Under the pieces are notes generated by a model. It was given only the letters and a program-made list of their open reading frames with translations, was not told the DNA's origin and ran no database searches. Both the position numbers and the translations under genes were made by a program. Shown one piece after another: positions 43,719 to 52,517 of a stretch of 64,000 nt of DNA (positions within the stretch are counted from its first letter, which is position 1; the number at the start of each line of letters is the position of its first letter). This DNA comes from Mycolicibacterium sp. S2-37. Lineage in GTDB: Bacteria > Actinomycetota > Actinomycetes > Mycobacteriales > Mycobacteriaceae. The stretch is taken from NCBI RefSeq assembly GCF_017352375.1, contig NZ_JAFEVR010000016.1:124001-188000 (forward strand). Direction: 5' to 3'.

Positions 43719-45743
43719 TTATTTCCCGGCGTGCAGTGCGGGCCACCACACCCGCGGCCCGATGATCGTGAACAGCGCCGGGATGATGACCGTGCGGACC
43801 AGGAACGTGTCGAGCAGGATGCCCAGCCCGACGATGATGCCGAGCTGGGTGAGCACGATCAGCGGCAGCACGCCCAGCACGCAGAAGACCGCCGCCAGCA
43901 CGATGCCCGCGCTGGTGATCACCGCGCCGGTCGCCGACACCGCCCGCACGATGCCCTCGCGGGTGCCGTGCTCGGGGGTCTCCTCGCGGGCCCGGGTCAC
44001 CAGGAAGATCGTGTAGTCCACGCCGAGCGCGACGAGGAACAGGAACGCGAACAGCGGCGTGGAGTCGTCGAGTGCCGGGAAGCCGAACACGTGCACGCTG
44101 GCCCAGCCGCCCAGTCCCAGCGCTGCGAGCGCGCTGAGCACCGTCACGCCCACCAGGATCAGTGGCGCGATGGCCGAGCGCAGCAGCACGTAGAGCACCA
44201 CCAGTACGACGGCCAGGATCGCCGGGATCACCACCAGGCGGTCCCGACCGGCGGCCGCGCTGACGTCACGCGCCTGGGCATCGGAGCCGCCGACGAGGGC
44301 GGACGGGTCGACGCCGTGGACGGCGTCGCGCAGCGCGTCGACGGTGGTGAAGGCATCGTCGGAAGCGGGTTCGGCGGCGAGCACCACCGACCACTGGGTG
44401 AGACCGTCACCGCTGGTGCCCGCGGGTTCGGCCGACACCACACCCGGGGTCTCGGCGACGACGCGCTGGATGTCCGCGGCGCGGTCGGTAGCACCGATGA
44501 TCCTCGTCGGATCGGTCAGTCCGCTCGGAAAGTGTGCGGCAAGCGTTTCGTAGCCGCCGACCGATTCGGCCTGGACGCGGAATTGCTCGGTCTGCGTGAG
44601 CCCGATCGGGGTGCTCAGCAACCCGGTGCACAGCACGGCCAGTGCGCCGATCGCCGCGACGGCCACCCGCACCGGTCGGCGCGCCACCGCGTCGGCGACC
44701 CGGTGCCAGATGCCGCCCTCGGTCAACGGGGTGGCACCCACCTGAGGGATGAAGGGCCAGAACAGCTTCCGGCCGAACAGCGCCAGTAGCGGCGGCAACA
44801 CCAGCAGCACGAAGACCGCGGCGACCACCAGTCCGGCGGCCGCCTGTACACCCAGGCTGCGGGTGCTCGGCGAGGAGGCGAACACCAGCGTCAGCAGCGC
44901 GAGCACCACGGTGGCGTTGCTCGCCAGGATGGCCGGGCCTGCGGCGCGGACCGCGACCCCGAGTGCGGAGCGGTGGTCCGGATCGCGGCCGAGTTCCTCG
45001 CGGTAGCGCGAGATCAGCAGCAGCGCGTAGTTGGTGCCCGCGCCGAAGACCAGCACGCTGGTGATGCCGGACGTCGAACCGTCGGGGGTCTGGCCGACCG
45101 CCTCGGCGACCGCGGTGCCGACGACGGCGGCGACGCGGTCGGCGAATCCGATCACCGCCAGCGGCGCCAGCCACAGCACGGGCGAACGGTAAGTGACGAT
45201 GAGCAGCAGCGCGACGACGGCGGCCGTCACCGCCAGCAGCAGGAAGTTGGCCCCCGAGAACGCGTTGGCGATGTCGGCGCCGAATGCCGGGCCGCCGGTC
45301 ACCTGCGAGCGCAGGCCGGCGGGCAGACCATCGGTGGCGGCGCCGCGCACCTTCTCGACCGTGTCGCTGAGCGCGAAGCCGGAGAGATCGGCGTCGAGCG
45401 GGACGACGGCCAGCGCCGCGCGTCCGTCCTCGGACACCTGCACCGGTGGACCTGCCGGAGCGTCGCCGGCCGCGGTCAGCATGCGCTGGCGCGCCTGATC
45501 GGTCGCGGCGACGTCGGCGGGGGTGAGCGCGGCGCTGTCGTTGCGGGTGACCACGAGGATCACCGGCGCGCGGTCGCCGCCGGGGAACTTCGCGCGCAGG
45601 GCGTTGACCTGTGCGGATTCGGCGGCGGCGGGGACCGAGACCGGTGACTGCGAGGCCGAGTCGCCGCCGCTGAGTAGGGCGAGGACGGCTCCGGAGAGGA
45701 CGACCACGAGCAGCGCAGCGAGCCAGGACCATCGACGCGACAT
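43719..45743 (-). CDS. MMPL/RND-family transporter
   Basis: 674 residues. Two similar halves, each with one N-terminal helix, a large extracytoplasmic loop and five helices. The first half has GAGTNYALLLISRYREEL and the second ALGVDYTIFLVTRAREE; the second keeps the Asp-Tyr proton-relay pair while the first has Asn-Tyr at the usual Asp-Tyr place. It would export a lipid or drug-like compound across the cytoplasmic membrane with the proton gradient. ATG 45743 is preceded by AATATT seven bases upstream on the minus strand. Divergent from a MarR gene and upstream of a P450-ferredoxin pair. Confidence 0.88.
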   Translation of the reverse strand: MSRRWSWLAALLVVVLSGAVLALLSGGDSASQSPVSVPAAAESAQVNALRAKFPGGDRAPVILVVTRNDSAALTPADVAATDQARQRMLTAAGDAPAGPPVQVSEDGRAALAVVPLDADLSGFALSDTVEKVRGAATDGLPAGLRSQVTGGPAFGADIANAFSGANFLLLAVTAAVVALLLIVTYRSPVLWLAPLAVIGFADRVAAVVGTAVAEAVGQTPDGSTSGITSVLVFGAGTNYALLLISRYREELGRDPDHRSALGVAVRAAGPAILASNATVVLALLTLVFASSPSTRSLGVQAAAGLVVAAVFVLLVLPPLLALFGRKLFWPFIPQVGATPLTEGGIWHRVADAVARRPVRVAVAAIGALAVLCTGLLSTPIGLTQTEQFRVQAESVGGYETLAAHFPSGLTDPTRIIGATDRAADIQRVVAETPGVVSAEPAGTSGDGLTQWSVVLAAEPASDDAFTTVDALRDAVHGVDPSALVGGSDAQARDVSAAAGRDRLVVIPAILAVVLVVLYVLLRSAIAPLILVGVTVLSALAALGLGGWASVHVFGFPALDDSTPLFAFLFLVALGVDYTIFLVTRAREETPEHGTREGIVRAVSATGAVITSAGIVLAAVFCVLGVLPLIVLTQLGIIVGLGILLDTFLVRTVIIPALFTIIGPRVWWPALHAGK

Positions 45744-45797
45744 ACCTACCAATATTTCAATTAGTTAAAGATTAAGCAAGTGAACTATATTGATGGA
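45744..45797. promoter_or_regulatory. Compact divergent promoter/operator region (MarR and MmpL genes)
   Basis: Fifty-four bases, far more A+T-rich than the surroundings. Minus-strand -10-like AATATT (45751-45756) is seven bases from the MmpL ATG; plus-strand -10 TATATT (45786-45791) is six bases from GTG 45798. Short inverted arms TCAAT (45757-45761) and ATTGA (45789-45793) flank the middle. Both promoters must overlap, so one MarR dimer could control both. Confidence 0.55.
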
Positions 45798-46286
45798 GTG
45801 GCCGACACTGACCGCGCAACCCTGGAGGCGCGGATCGCCGCCGACATGCGGGCGCTGTCGGCCGAATCCGACCAGATCGGCCGCGCCTTCGCCGCCCGCC
45901 ACGACGTCACCGCCAACGACTTCCGGGCACTGCTGCACGTCATGGTCGCCGAGACCGCGGGGACGCCGTTGACGGCCGGGGACCTCCGTCGGGAGATGGG
46001 AACCTCCGCGGCGGCGGTCACGTATCTGGTCGAGCGGATGATCGCCTCGGGCCATCTGCGGCGCGAGGCTCATCCCGCCGACCGGCGCAAGGTGATCCTG
46101 CGGGTGGCGCACCACGGCATGGGGGTGGCCCGCGGCTTCTTCGCCCCGCTCGCCGAGCACAGCAGCCGAGCACTGGCCGGCCTGCCCGACGACGACCTCG
46201 CCGCCGCACACCGGGTGTTCGCGGCGCTGGTCGAGGCGATGGCGGCCTTCCGCCACGATCTCGACAGTGAGGCGGAGTTCAGCTGA
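45798..46286 (+). CDS. MarR-family regulator
   Basis: 162 residues. Winged-helix features: a helical start, recognition region LTAGDLRREMGTSAAAVTYLVERMIASGHLRREAHPADRR across about 62-100 with the characteristic DRR wing, and a long C-terminal dimer helix. It probably represses the divergent MmpL/P450/ferredoxin operon and itself, released by a ligand. GTG 45798 is chosen over GTG 45780 because TATATT is exactly six bases upstream. Its stop overlaps by eight bases the convergent secreted-protein gene. Confidence 0.85.
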   Translation: MADTDRATLEARIAADMRALSAESDQIGRAFAARHDVTANDFRALLHVMVAETAGTPLTAGDLRREMGTSAAAVTYLVERMIASGHLRREAHPADRRKVILRVAHHGMGVARGFFAPLAEHSSRALAGLPDDDLAAAHRVFAALVEAMAAFRHDLDSEAEFS

Positions 46287-49149
46287 GGGGATAGTCGACC
46301 ACATTGGCGACCGGCCCCTGGGCGCCCAGGCCGGAATGTGCCTCGATCCACTGGCCGGTCACGACAAGGGTCAGATTGGGCAGGTTGACGATGTAGTCGC
46401 CGTAGGTACGCAGGTACGGGTCACCGATGTAGATGGCGCCGCCGTAACCGGGGAGCAGGTTCTGCACGACGGTGCTGGACTCGGTGTCCTTCGTCTGCAC
46501 GGAGCCGGTGTACAGGACGGATGCTTCGAGCTCGATCTGCAGGCCGACGAACACACCGGCCTTCTCCTTCAGTTTGATGCCCCCGCCGGCGGCCCAGCTG
46601 GCGGACTCACCCTTGACGGTGGTCACGGTGTAGTAGAACGAGTTGGTCTGGGTGCCGCGGTTGGCCTGCTGCTGGACCGGTCCGGTGATCGGCGCGTTGT
46701 AGTAGGTCTCGCCGGTGGCGTTCACACTGCATGAACCCGGGCTCTGTCCGGCATAGTTCGGCGTGCACCCGGCGTTCACTGCCGCCGCGGCGAGATCGGG
46801 GACGTCGGTGACATCCATGATCGCGGGCGTCGGGTACGGGTAGACGATGTACATGGTCGCCATGTCGGTGGAGCTGTCGTAACCGCCGCCCATACAGCCG
46901 CCGTCCCTGCAGAAGACCTCGGGGGCGCTGCCGCCGTTGTAGACCTTGAACTCAGCTGACGTGGAATAGGGCGAGGACGCGTCGTTCGTCCAGGTCACAT
47001 AGGTCTCCTGGTCGCTGAAGGCGTTGTAGTCCACTTCGAACTGGATCGATTGAAACGGCGCGAGAACAAAACCCTGGTAGGGCGAGTCGTCCTCTTCGTA
47101 TTCACCGGAGATGCTCGACAGCCTCTGCGAGTAGGGCGTGAGGTTGACGACCTGGAAGGTGCGCGAGCTGACGGCGCGGCCGCTGGCCAGGATGTTGGGT
47201 ATGAGGCCGAACGCCTGTGTCTGGTTCTTCAGATACGTCGCCAGCACCGAGCCGAGCGTCTTCTCACGAGGTTCGGGCGCGGCGAAGGATGCGGCGATGT
47301 CGCGGGGGGTTTCGGCGGTGAACGTCGTGGCCGAGGGCGGCGGTGTCGGGATGGAGCCGGAATCGGGATAAGGGCGCGGGCCCGTCCCGATCTCCCAGTC
47401 GGCGGTGGTGTAGGTGACCGCGAGCGGGACGCCGTTCTCGTCCAGGGTGCCCGAGGGCGCCATGCTCACGTACTCGACGCGGGGGATCCTGATGGTGACG
47501 CCCGAGTTGGTCAGCGTCATGTCGACGAAGTTGTGGTACTCGGGATACTGCACGTAAATCGAGCCGTAGCGTCCGGGCGGCACATTCAGATCCACCTGGC
47601 TCTCGGTGGTCAGACCGTCGCTCCAGCTGTGCCCGTACTTCTGCTGGATGAGTCCGCCGATCTCACTCTGGAAGGTCAGCGGTCCGAGGGTGAAGTTGAG
47701 CGAGGTGCCGGCGACGATTTTCAGATTCTGCTCGATCCCGCTGCTCTTGATCACCTCGTGAGCCACCTTGTACCTGTTGGTGGAGGTGACACTGCCCGCG
47801 TTGAACAGGGTGTTGCCGACGAGTTTCGGCTCGCTGAGCCGAACCTGCTGATCGACCACCTCTTGGAGGCAACTGCCCGACACTTTGCACAGCGCTGCGG
47901 CGACGATCGCCTGACCCACCGGGTCGGTCGTGTCGATGGTGAGGGCGGTGCCGGCCTTGGGCAACAGGACCAGCGTCTGCCGGAACGGGATGGCCGAGGG
48001 TCCGGTGACCGGCTGCGGGGTGTCGAACATGACCGTCTGGATCGCGCTGTTCGACGAGGATGCCGTGGACCCACCGGCGTCGACGTCCACCGTCACCGTG
48101 GCCGATCCGTTCGACCACGCCAACGTCGCCTCCTCGTCCCAGTCCTCGTCCCACTCCGAGTCGCCTTGGTAGAACGCCATCTCGACCCTGCGGGCGTGAT
48201 CGAGCACGAATCCCTGCGGCGGGCCGTAGGTCGGCGGATTCTTGCTGTCGAGTCTCGTCAGCGTGACCGGCCCACCGGTGAGGTTGAGGACCGTGATCTC
48301 GTTGCGGACATAGGGAAGGTTGATCTCGGAGTTCGGATTGCACTGGCCGTCCCGGCACGTGCCGGGGGCGATCGGGTCGGCGACGCTGGTGCCCTGCAGC
48401 AGGCCGCGCAGGTCGGTCAGCAGGATCCGGACCGGCTCTACGATCGTCGACACCACCAGGTCGACGCGGTTGAGCACGTCACCCACCTCGCGGCGGGCGG
48501 CCGCGGCCATCAGCCAATCCGCCGGTGAGGCCCCGGTGTCGCTCAGCGGGAGTGCCCGGCCCGGCGTGACCAGACGCCGCGCCATGGGGCGGACGATGTC
48601 GGTGCTCGCGACCACCGAGGGCAGGGCGGCGAACGGCTCCGGCGCTTCCGTGGCCAGCGGCGCGGCGACCGCTGACAGATCAGCGAAGTCCTCCTCACTG
48701 CCACCGCCCTGCTGCCCGGCCCGCGGGGCACCATGGGCCTCGGTCCACCTTTCGGTGCGCGAAGCGGCGTCCGCCGGGGGATCCGCAGCCACCCGCGTCG
48801 GGCGCACCGGCGCCGTCTCGGCTGTGGTGACCACGGAACGCCTGCTGCGCTCACGGGCCGTTCTGGCCACTGCGCTCTCGGTGGCGGGGCTCGTCATCGA
48901 GGACTCATCGGCCGTCCCGGCAGTCACCCCGGATGTCCTGGGCTGCGTTGCGGCCTCGGGATCGGGAGTGGACGTCGACGCGGTCACCGGTTCGCGCGCA
49001 CCCCGCTCGACCGCGTCGGACGACGACGATACGTCCGTCGACGAGGGGTCGGCCGCAGCGATCGGGGTGGCGGCGCACGCCAACGCCATCCCGATCCCCA
49101 GCGCAACCGTCGCCGCCGCCGCACAACCGGCGCGCCTGTCTGCTCTCAT
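46279..49149 (-). CDS. Large secreted protein with two related beta-rich modules, possibly aerolysin-like
   Basis: 956 residues. Signal peptide (about 1-33, ending AAA-DPSS), then about 200 residues of low-complexity Ser/Thr/Ala/Arg linker. Two modules follow, near 278-545 and 655-935, which look like an ancient duplication: ITVLNLTGGPVTLTRL...PPQGFVLDHARRVEMAF in the first, FQVVNLTPYSQRLSSI...PYQGFVLAPFQSIQFEV in the second. Each continues into long alternating-residue strands and a PG turn (VPPGRYGSIYV, LLPGYGGAIYI), a pattern reminiscent of aerolysin/ETX-type beta-pore proteins. There are four or more cysteines per module. I do not recognise a named family. ATG 49149 with GGAGA six bases upstream is chosen over the longer frame. 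Confidence 0.7.
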   Translation of the reverse strand: MRADRRAGCAAAATVALGIGMALACAATPIAAADPSSTDVSSSSDAVERGAREPVTASTSTPDPEAATQPRTSGVTAGTADESSMTSPATESAVARTARERSRRSVVTTAETAPVRPTRVAADPPADAASRTERWTEAHGAPRAGQQGGGSEEDFADLSAVAAPLATEAPEPFAALPSVVASTDIVRPMARRLVTPGRALPLSDTGASPADWLMAAAARREVGDVLNRVDLVVSTIVEPVRILLTDLRGLLQGTSVADPIAPGTCRDGQCNPNSEINLPYVRNEITVLNLTGGPVTLTRLDSKNPPTYGPPQGFVLDHARRVEMAFYQGDSEWDEDWDEEATLAWSNGSATVTVDVDAGGSTASSSNSAIQTVMFDTPQPVTGPSAIPFRQTLVLLPKAGTALTIDTTDPVGQAIVAAALCKVSGSCLQEVVDQQVRLSEPKLVGNTLFNAGSVTSTNRYKVAHEVIKSSGIEQNLKIVAGTSLNFTLGPLTFQSEIGGLIQQKYGHSWSDGLTTESQVDLNVPPGRYGSIYVQYPEYHNFVDMTLTNSGVTIRIPRVEYVSMAPSGTLDENGVPLAVTYTTADWEIGTGPRPYPDSGSIPTPPPSATTFTAETPRDIAASFAAPEPREKTLGSVLATYLKNQTQAFGLIPNILASGRAVSSRTFQVVNLTPYSQRLSSISGEYEEDDSPYQGFVLAPFQSIQFEVDYNAFSDQETYVTWTNDASSPYSTSAEFKVYNGGSAPEVFCRDGGCMGGGYDSSTDMATMYIVYPYPTPAIMDVTDVPDLAAAAVNAGCTPNYAGQSPGSCSVNATGETYYNAPITGPVQQQANRGTQTNSFYYTVTTVKGESASWAAGGGIKLKEKAGVFVGLQIELEASVLYTGSVQTKDTESSTVVQNLLPGYGGAIYIGDPYLRTYGDYIVNLPNLTLVVTGQWIEAHSGLGAQGPVANVVDYPLS

Positions 49150-49289
49150 CGAGATCTCCGACCGTAGCGGTGAGCGCGCCTGACCGCGCGCGACAGCCAC
49201 CATCTAATCGGCTCGGCAGTGCCCGAGCGCAGCGGGATCGGCCTGTTCAGCGATTGGTGGCAAACCGTTCACCTGTCGTACCGGGGCGG

Positions 49290-50882
49290 CTATCGGCGGT
49301 TGAGCGTCGCCTCCTCGAGGTCGAGACCGTGCAGCACCTCCCGGAGCACCTCGTCGTCGATGTGGCCGCTGTCGCGCTCGGCGATCAGCGCCTCGCGCTC
49401 GGCGGCCAGCATCTCCAGGCGCAGCCGCCGGAACGCCGACGCCGGGCTCTCGCCGAGGTCGTCGTCACCGCGTCCGAGCCGCTCCCACGCCGAGTTGCGC
49501 CGCCGGGTGTTCCAGCTGCGCAGCACGTCGGCCGCCCGGTCGTGCACCTCGGATCCGCCGGGATGTTCGGACAGAACCTGATCGAGCCGCTCGGCGGCCG
49601 CGCGAGCGGCCTTGTCCTGCGCGGCGGCCGCAGCGACCGCATCGGTGTGTGCTTCGTCGCCCTGCACTCCCAGCCTGCGGATCAGCCACGGCAGTGTCAG
49701 ACCGTGCAGCAGCAGTGTGCCGACCACGACGACGAATGTCAGGAACACCAGCTCTGCCCGGGCCGGGAACGGGGCGCCCGACAGCGTCGTCAACGGCACG
49801 GCGAGCGCCGCCGCCAACGACACCACGCCCCGCATCCCGGCCCACGCCACGACGAACACCTGGGCGGGCTGGGGCGCCGGTTCGCGGCCGCGGATCGCCG
49901 GCGACAGCCACCGCGGCAGATAGGCGAACAGATACACATATGCCATCCGCACGGCGATCACCGTGCCCAGCACCGCGATCGACGAGACCGCCAGCACCGA
50001 CGCCGAGATCCCGGCCAGCTCGTCGACGACCTTCGGCAACTGCAGGCCGATCAACAGGAACGCGAACGACTCGAGCACCAGCTGGACGGCCTTCCACACC
50101 GCGAAGTCCTGTAGCCGGGTGGCGTAGCTGGCCTGCGTCGAACGCTGGCCCAGGATGAGCGCGGCGACCACCACCGCGATCACGCCCGAACCGTGCACCT
50201 CCTCGGCCACCAGGTAGATGGAGAACGGGGCGACGAGGCCGATCGCGCTCTCCATCAGCGGATCATCGAGCCGCGACCGCACCCACACGATGACCGCGCC
50301 GAGTGCGCCGCCGACCACGACGCCGCCCGCGGCGGCGAGCGCGAAGGTCGCCAGCCCACCGGTCCAGCTCGCGGAGCCGCCGATGGCCAGCCCGAGTGCC
50401 ACCTTGTAGGCCGTCAGTGCGGTCGCGTCGTTGAGCAGGCTCTCCCCGCCGAGCAGCGTCATGATCCGGCGCGGCAGACCCAGCCGCCTGCCGACGGCGG
50501 TGGCCGAGACGGCGTCCGGCGGGGCGACGATCGCACCGAGGGTGAGCGCGGCCGCGACCGTCAGCTCCGGCACGGCCCAGTAGGCCACCAGCCCGACGAC
50601 GAAGGTCGTTGCCAGCGGCAGCCCGACGGCGAGCATCCCGATCGACCGCACATTTCGGCGCAGCGCGACGTAGCTGCTCTCCAGCCCGGCCGACCAGAGC
50701 AGCGGCGGCAGGATCACGTACAGCACGAGGTCCGGGTCGAGCTGGATGTCGGGCACCACCGGGATCAGCCCCGCGGCCAGCCCGGCGACCACCAGCATCA
50801 GGGGCGCGGACACGTCGGCCCTCCGGGCGAGCGCCGCCACCAGCAACGCCGCGACCAGCACCGCCAGCAGTGAGGCGTTCAC
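49290..50882 (-). CDS. CPA1-family Na+/H+ antiporter (NhaP-like)
   Basis: 530 residues. About 12 membrane helices with CPA1 signatures: LVLYVILPPLLWSAGLES, LGAIVAPPDAVSATAVGRRLGLPRR, ESLLNDATALTAYKVA (ion-binding ND), and WAGMRGVVSLAAALAVP. A C-terminal cytoplasmic tail of about 110 charged residues follows. It exchanges Na+ or K+ for H+ at the membrane. GTG 50882 has GGAGG eight bases upstream; GTG 50897 is possible. Divergent from a small UBP zinc-finger gene with a shared region of about 50 bp. Confidence 0.9.
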   Translation of the reverse strand: MNASLLAVLVAALLVAALARRADVSAPLMLVVAGLAAGLIPVVPDIQLDPDLVLYVILPPLLWSAGLESSYVALRRNVRSIGMLAVGLPLATTFVVGLVAYWAVPELTVAAALTLGAIVAPPDAVSATAVGRRLGLPRRIMTLLGGESLLNDATALTAYKVALGLAIGGSASWTGGLATFALAAAGGVVVGGALGAVIVWVRSRLDDPLMESAIGLVAPFSIYLVAEEVHGSGVIAVVVAALILGQRSTQASYATRLQDFAVWKAVQLVLESFAFLLIGLQLPKVVDELAGISASVLAVSSIAVLGTVIAVRMAYVYLFAYLPRWLSPAIRGREPAPQPAQVFVVAWAGMRGVVSLAAALAVPLTTLSGAPFPARAELVFLTFVVVVGTLLLHGLTLPWLIRRLGVQGDEAHTDAVAAAAAQDKAARAAAERLDQVLSEHPGGSEVHDRAADVLRSWNTRRRNSAWERLGRGDDDLGESPASAFRRLRLEMLAAEREALIAERDSGHIDDEVLREVLHGLDLEEATLNRR

Positions 50883-50932
50883 GACTCTGTCCTCCACTTC
50901 TCCCGACGGCGACGTCGATATCCTCGGGCATC

Positions 50933-51247
50933 ATGCGCAGCAGAGCACGGCGTGCGGACCGCCGACAACCGCAGACCGCGGGGCCGCGACCCTGTGAGCA
51001 TCTCGCGTCCGTCAACACCGATGCGGTGACGGGTACTCCCGACGGGTGCCAGGGCTGCGCCGAGCTCGGCGAGGTCACGTGGGCGCACCTACGGATGTGC
51101 ATGACGTGCGGCCATGTGGGCTGCTGTGACTCCAGTCCGCATCAGCACGCAGGAGAACACTTCCGCCGTACCGGCCACCCGGTGATGCGCTCGGCCGAAC
51201 CGGGGGAGACGTGGCGGTGGTGCTACATCGATCTCCAGCTCGGCTGA
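50933..51247 (+). CDS. UBP-type zinc-finger protein
   Basis: 104 residues. A single UBP (ZnF-UBP) domain: CEHL near 21, CQGC near 39-42, CMTCGHVGCCDSS near 56-68 and HAGEHFRRTGHPVM near 71-84 supply the Cys/His ligands. Bacterial versions are small stand-alone proteins with no ubiquitin to bind; the role is unknown. ATG 50933 has a possible -10 TATCCT eight bases upstream. Frames starting before 50933 are shadows of the antiporter gene. It lies 22 bp before purT on the same strand. Confidence 0.82.
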   Translation: MRSRARRADRRQPQTAGPRPCEHLASVNTDAVTGTPDGCQGCAELGEVTWAHLRMCMTCGHVGCCDSSPHQHAGEHFRRTGHPVMRSAEPGETWRWCYIDLQLG

Positions 51248-51269
51248 CGATCTGGCAGGCTGGCGAGCG

Positions 51270-52517
51270 ATGACCGAACCTACCGAAGGCGACGCGCCTG
51301 CCACGGACCCCTCGCTGGAGCCGTCGACCGATCGGCGCAGCACTGTGCTGCTGCTCGGGGCGGGGGAGCTGAGTCGCGAGCTGGCGCTTGCCTTCCAGCG
51401 CCTGGGAACGGTCGTGGTCGCCGTCGACCACTACGCCGACGCGCCCGCGCACCGCGTGGCCGACCGCTTCGCCGTCGCGAAGATGACCGACCCCGAGGAG
51501 CTCGCCGCACTCATCGACCGGGAGAACCCGCAGTACGTGGTCGTGGAGTCGAATCTCATCGCCGCCGACGCGCTGATCGCCGTGGCCGACCGTGGTGACG
51601 TCGAGGTGTTCCCCGCACCCCGCAGCGCCCGGCTCGGCCAGGACCGCGAGGGTCTGCGACGGCTGGCCTCCGACGAGCTCGGGCTGCCGACGGCGCCCTT
51701 CTGGTTCGCCGGGTCGGTGGAGGAGCTGGCCGCGGTGGCCGCGCACGCGGGCTACCCGCTCGTGGTCAAGCCGATCACCTCGGCGCCCGGTGACGGGCAG
51801 TCGGTGCTGCTGCGCGCCGAGGACGTCGAACCGGCGTGGCGGCGCGCCATCGCTGCGGGCCGGATCACCCACAACCGCGTGATCGCCGAGACCGTGGTCG
51901 ACGTCGACTTCGAGGTGACGCTGCTGACCGTGCGGACCACGGGTCCGACGGGACCGTCGCTGACCTTCTGCGAACCGATCGGTCACCGCCAGGGCGACGG
52001 TGATGCGCTCGAAACGTGGCAGCCCCAGCAGATGACGCCCGCGGCACTGGACGCCGCCAAGTCCATCGCCGCCCGCATCGTGAACTCGCTGGGCGGGCGG
52101 GGTGTGTTCGCGGTGGAGCTGCTCGTGCGCGGCGACGAGGTGTACTTCTCCGATGTACGCGCCCGGCCGCAGGACACCGGCCTGGTGACGCTGCGGTCCC
52201 AACGGCTGTCCCAGTTCGAACTGCACGCCCGCGCGGTGCTGGGTCTGCCGGTCGACACCATCATGATCTCGCCTGCCGCCGCCGAGGTCCGCTACGCCGG
52301 AGCGGAGGCCCCGGTCAGCGAGCCGTCCGCGGCCGACGTCGGTGCCGCGCTCGTCGAGGCACTGACCACCCAGGAGAGTGACGCGCGGCTGTTCGGCCGT
52401 CCCGACGAGACGGATGCGCGGCGGCGTCTCGGTCTGTCGCTGGCCACCGCTCCGGACGTGATCATCGCGCGCGACCGGGCCCGGCGGGTCGGCGCCGCGC
52501 TGCGCAAGCTGTGGTGA
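51270..52517 (+). CDS. purT: PurT-like formate-dependent GAR formyltransferase, divergent active site
   Basis: 415 residues, ATP-grasp. Overall alignment with PurT is clear: VLLLGAGELSRELALAFQRLG, HRVADRFAVAKM, GHRQGDGDALETWQPQQM and RPQDTGLVTLRSQRLSQFELHARA. PurT makes formyl-GAR from GAR, formate and ATP in purine synthesis. Against E. coli PurT as I recall it, several key places differ: EIEAIAT is ESNLIAA, the glycine-rich SSSGKGQ is SAPGDGQ (Lys to Asp), and SEVSPRPHDTG is SDVRARPQDTG. Activity is therefore not certain. First gene of an operon: the next gene overlaps it by four bases. Homologue of Rv0389. Confidence 0.85.
   Translation: MTEPTEGDAPATDPSLEPSTDRRSTVLLLGAGELSRELALAFQRLGTVVVAVDHYADAPAHRVADRFAVAKMTDPEELAALIDRENPQYVVVESNLIAADALIAVADRGDVEVFPAPRSARLGQDREGLRRLASDELGLPTAPFWFAGSVEELAAVAAHAGYPLVVKPITSAPGDGQSVLLRAEDVEPAWRRAIAAGRITHNRVIAETVVDVDFEVTLLTVRTTGPTGPSLTFCEPIGHRQGDGDALETWQPQQMTPAALDAAKSIAARIVNSLGGRGVFAVELLVRGDEVYFSDVRARPQDTGLVTLRSQRLSQFELHARAVLGLPVDTIMISPAAAEVRYAGAEAPVSEPSAADVGAALVEALTTQESDARLFGRPDETDARRRLGLSLATAPDVIIARDRARRVGAALRKLW

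Noticed and set aside
47050..48528. 492-codon plus-strand frame inside the large secreted protein gene
   Set aside because: Antisense shadow with Arg/Gly/Val/Asp bias; the minus-strand frame has a signal peptide, repeats and a good ribosome site.
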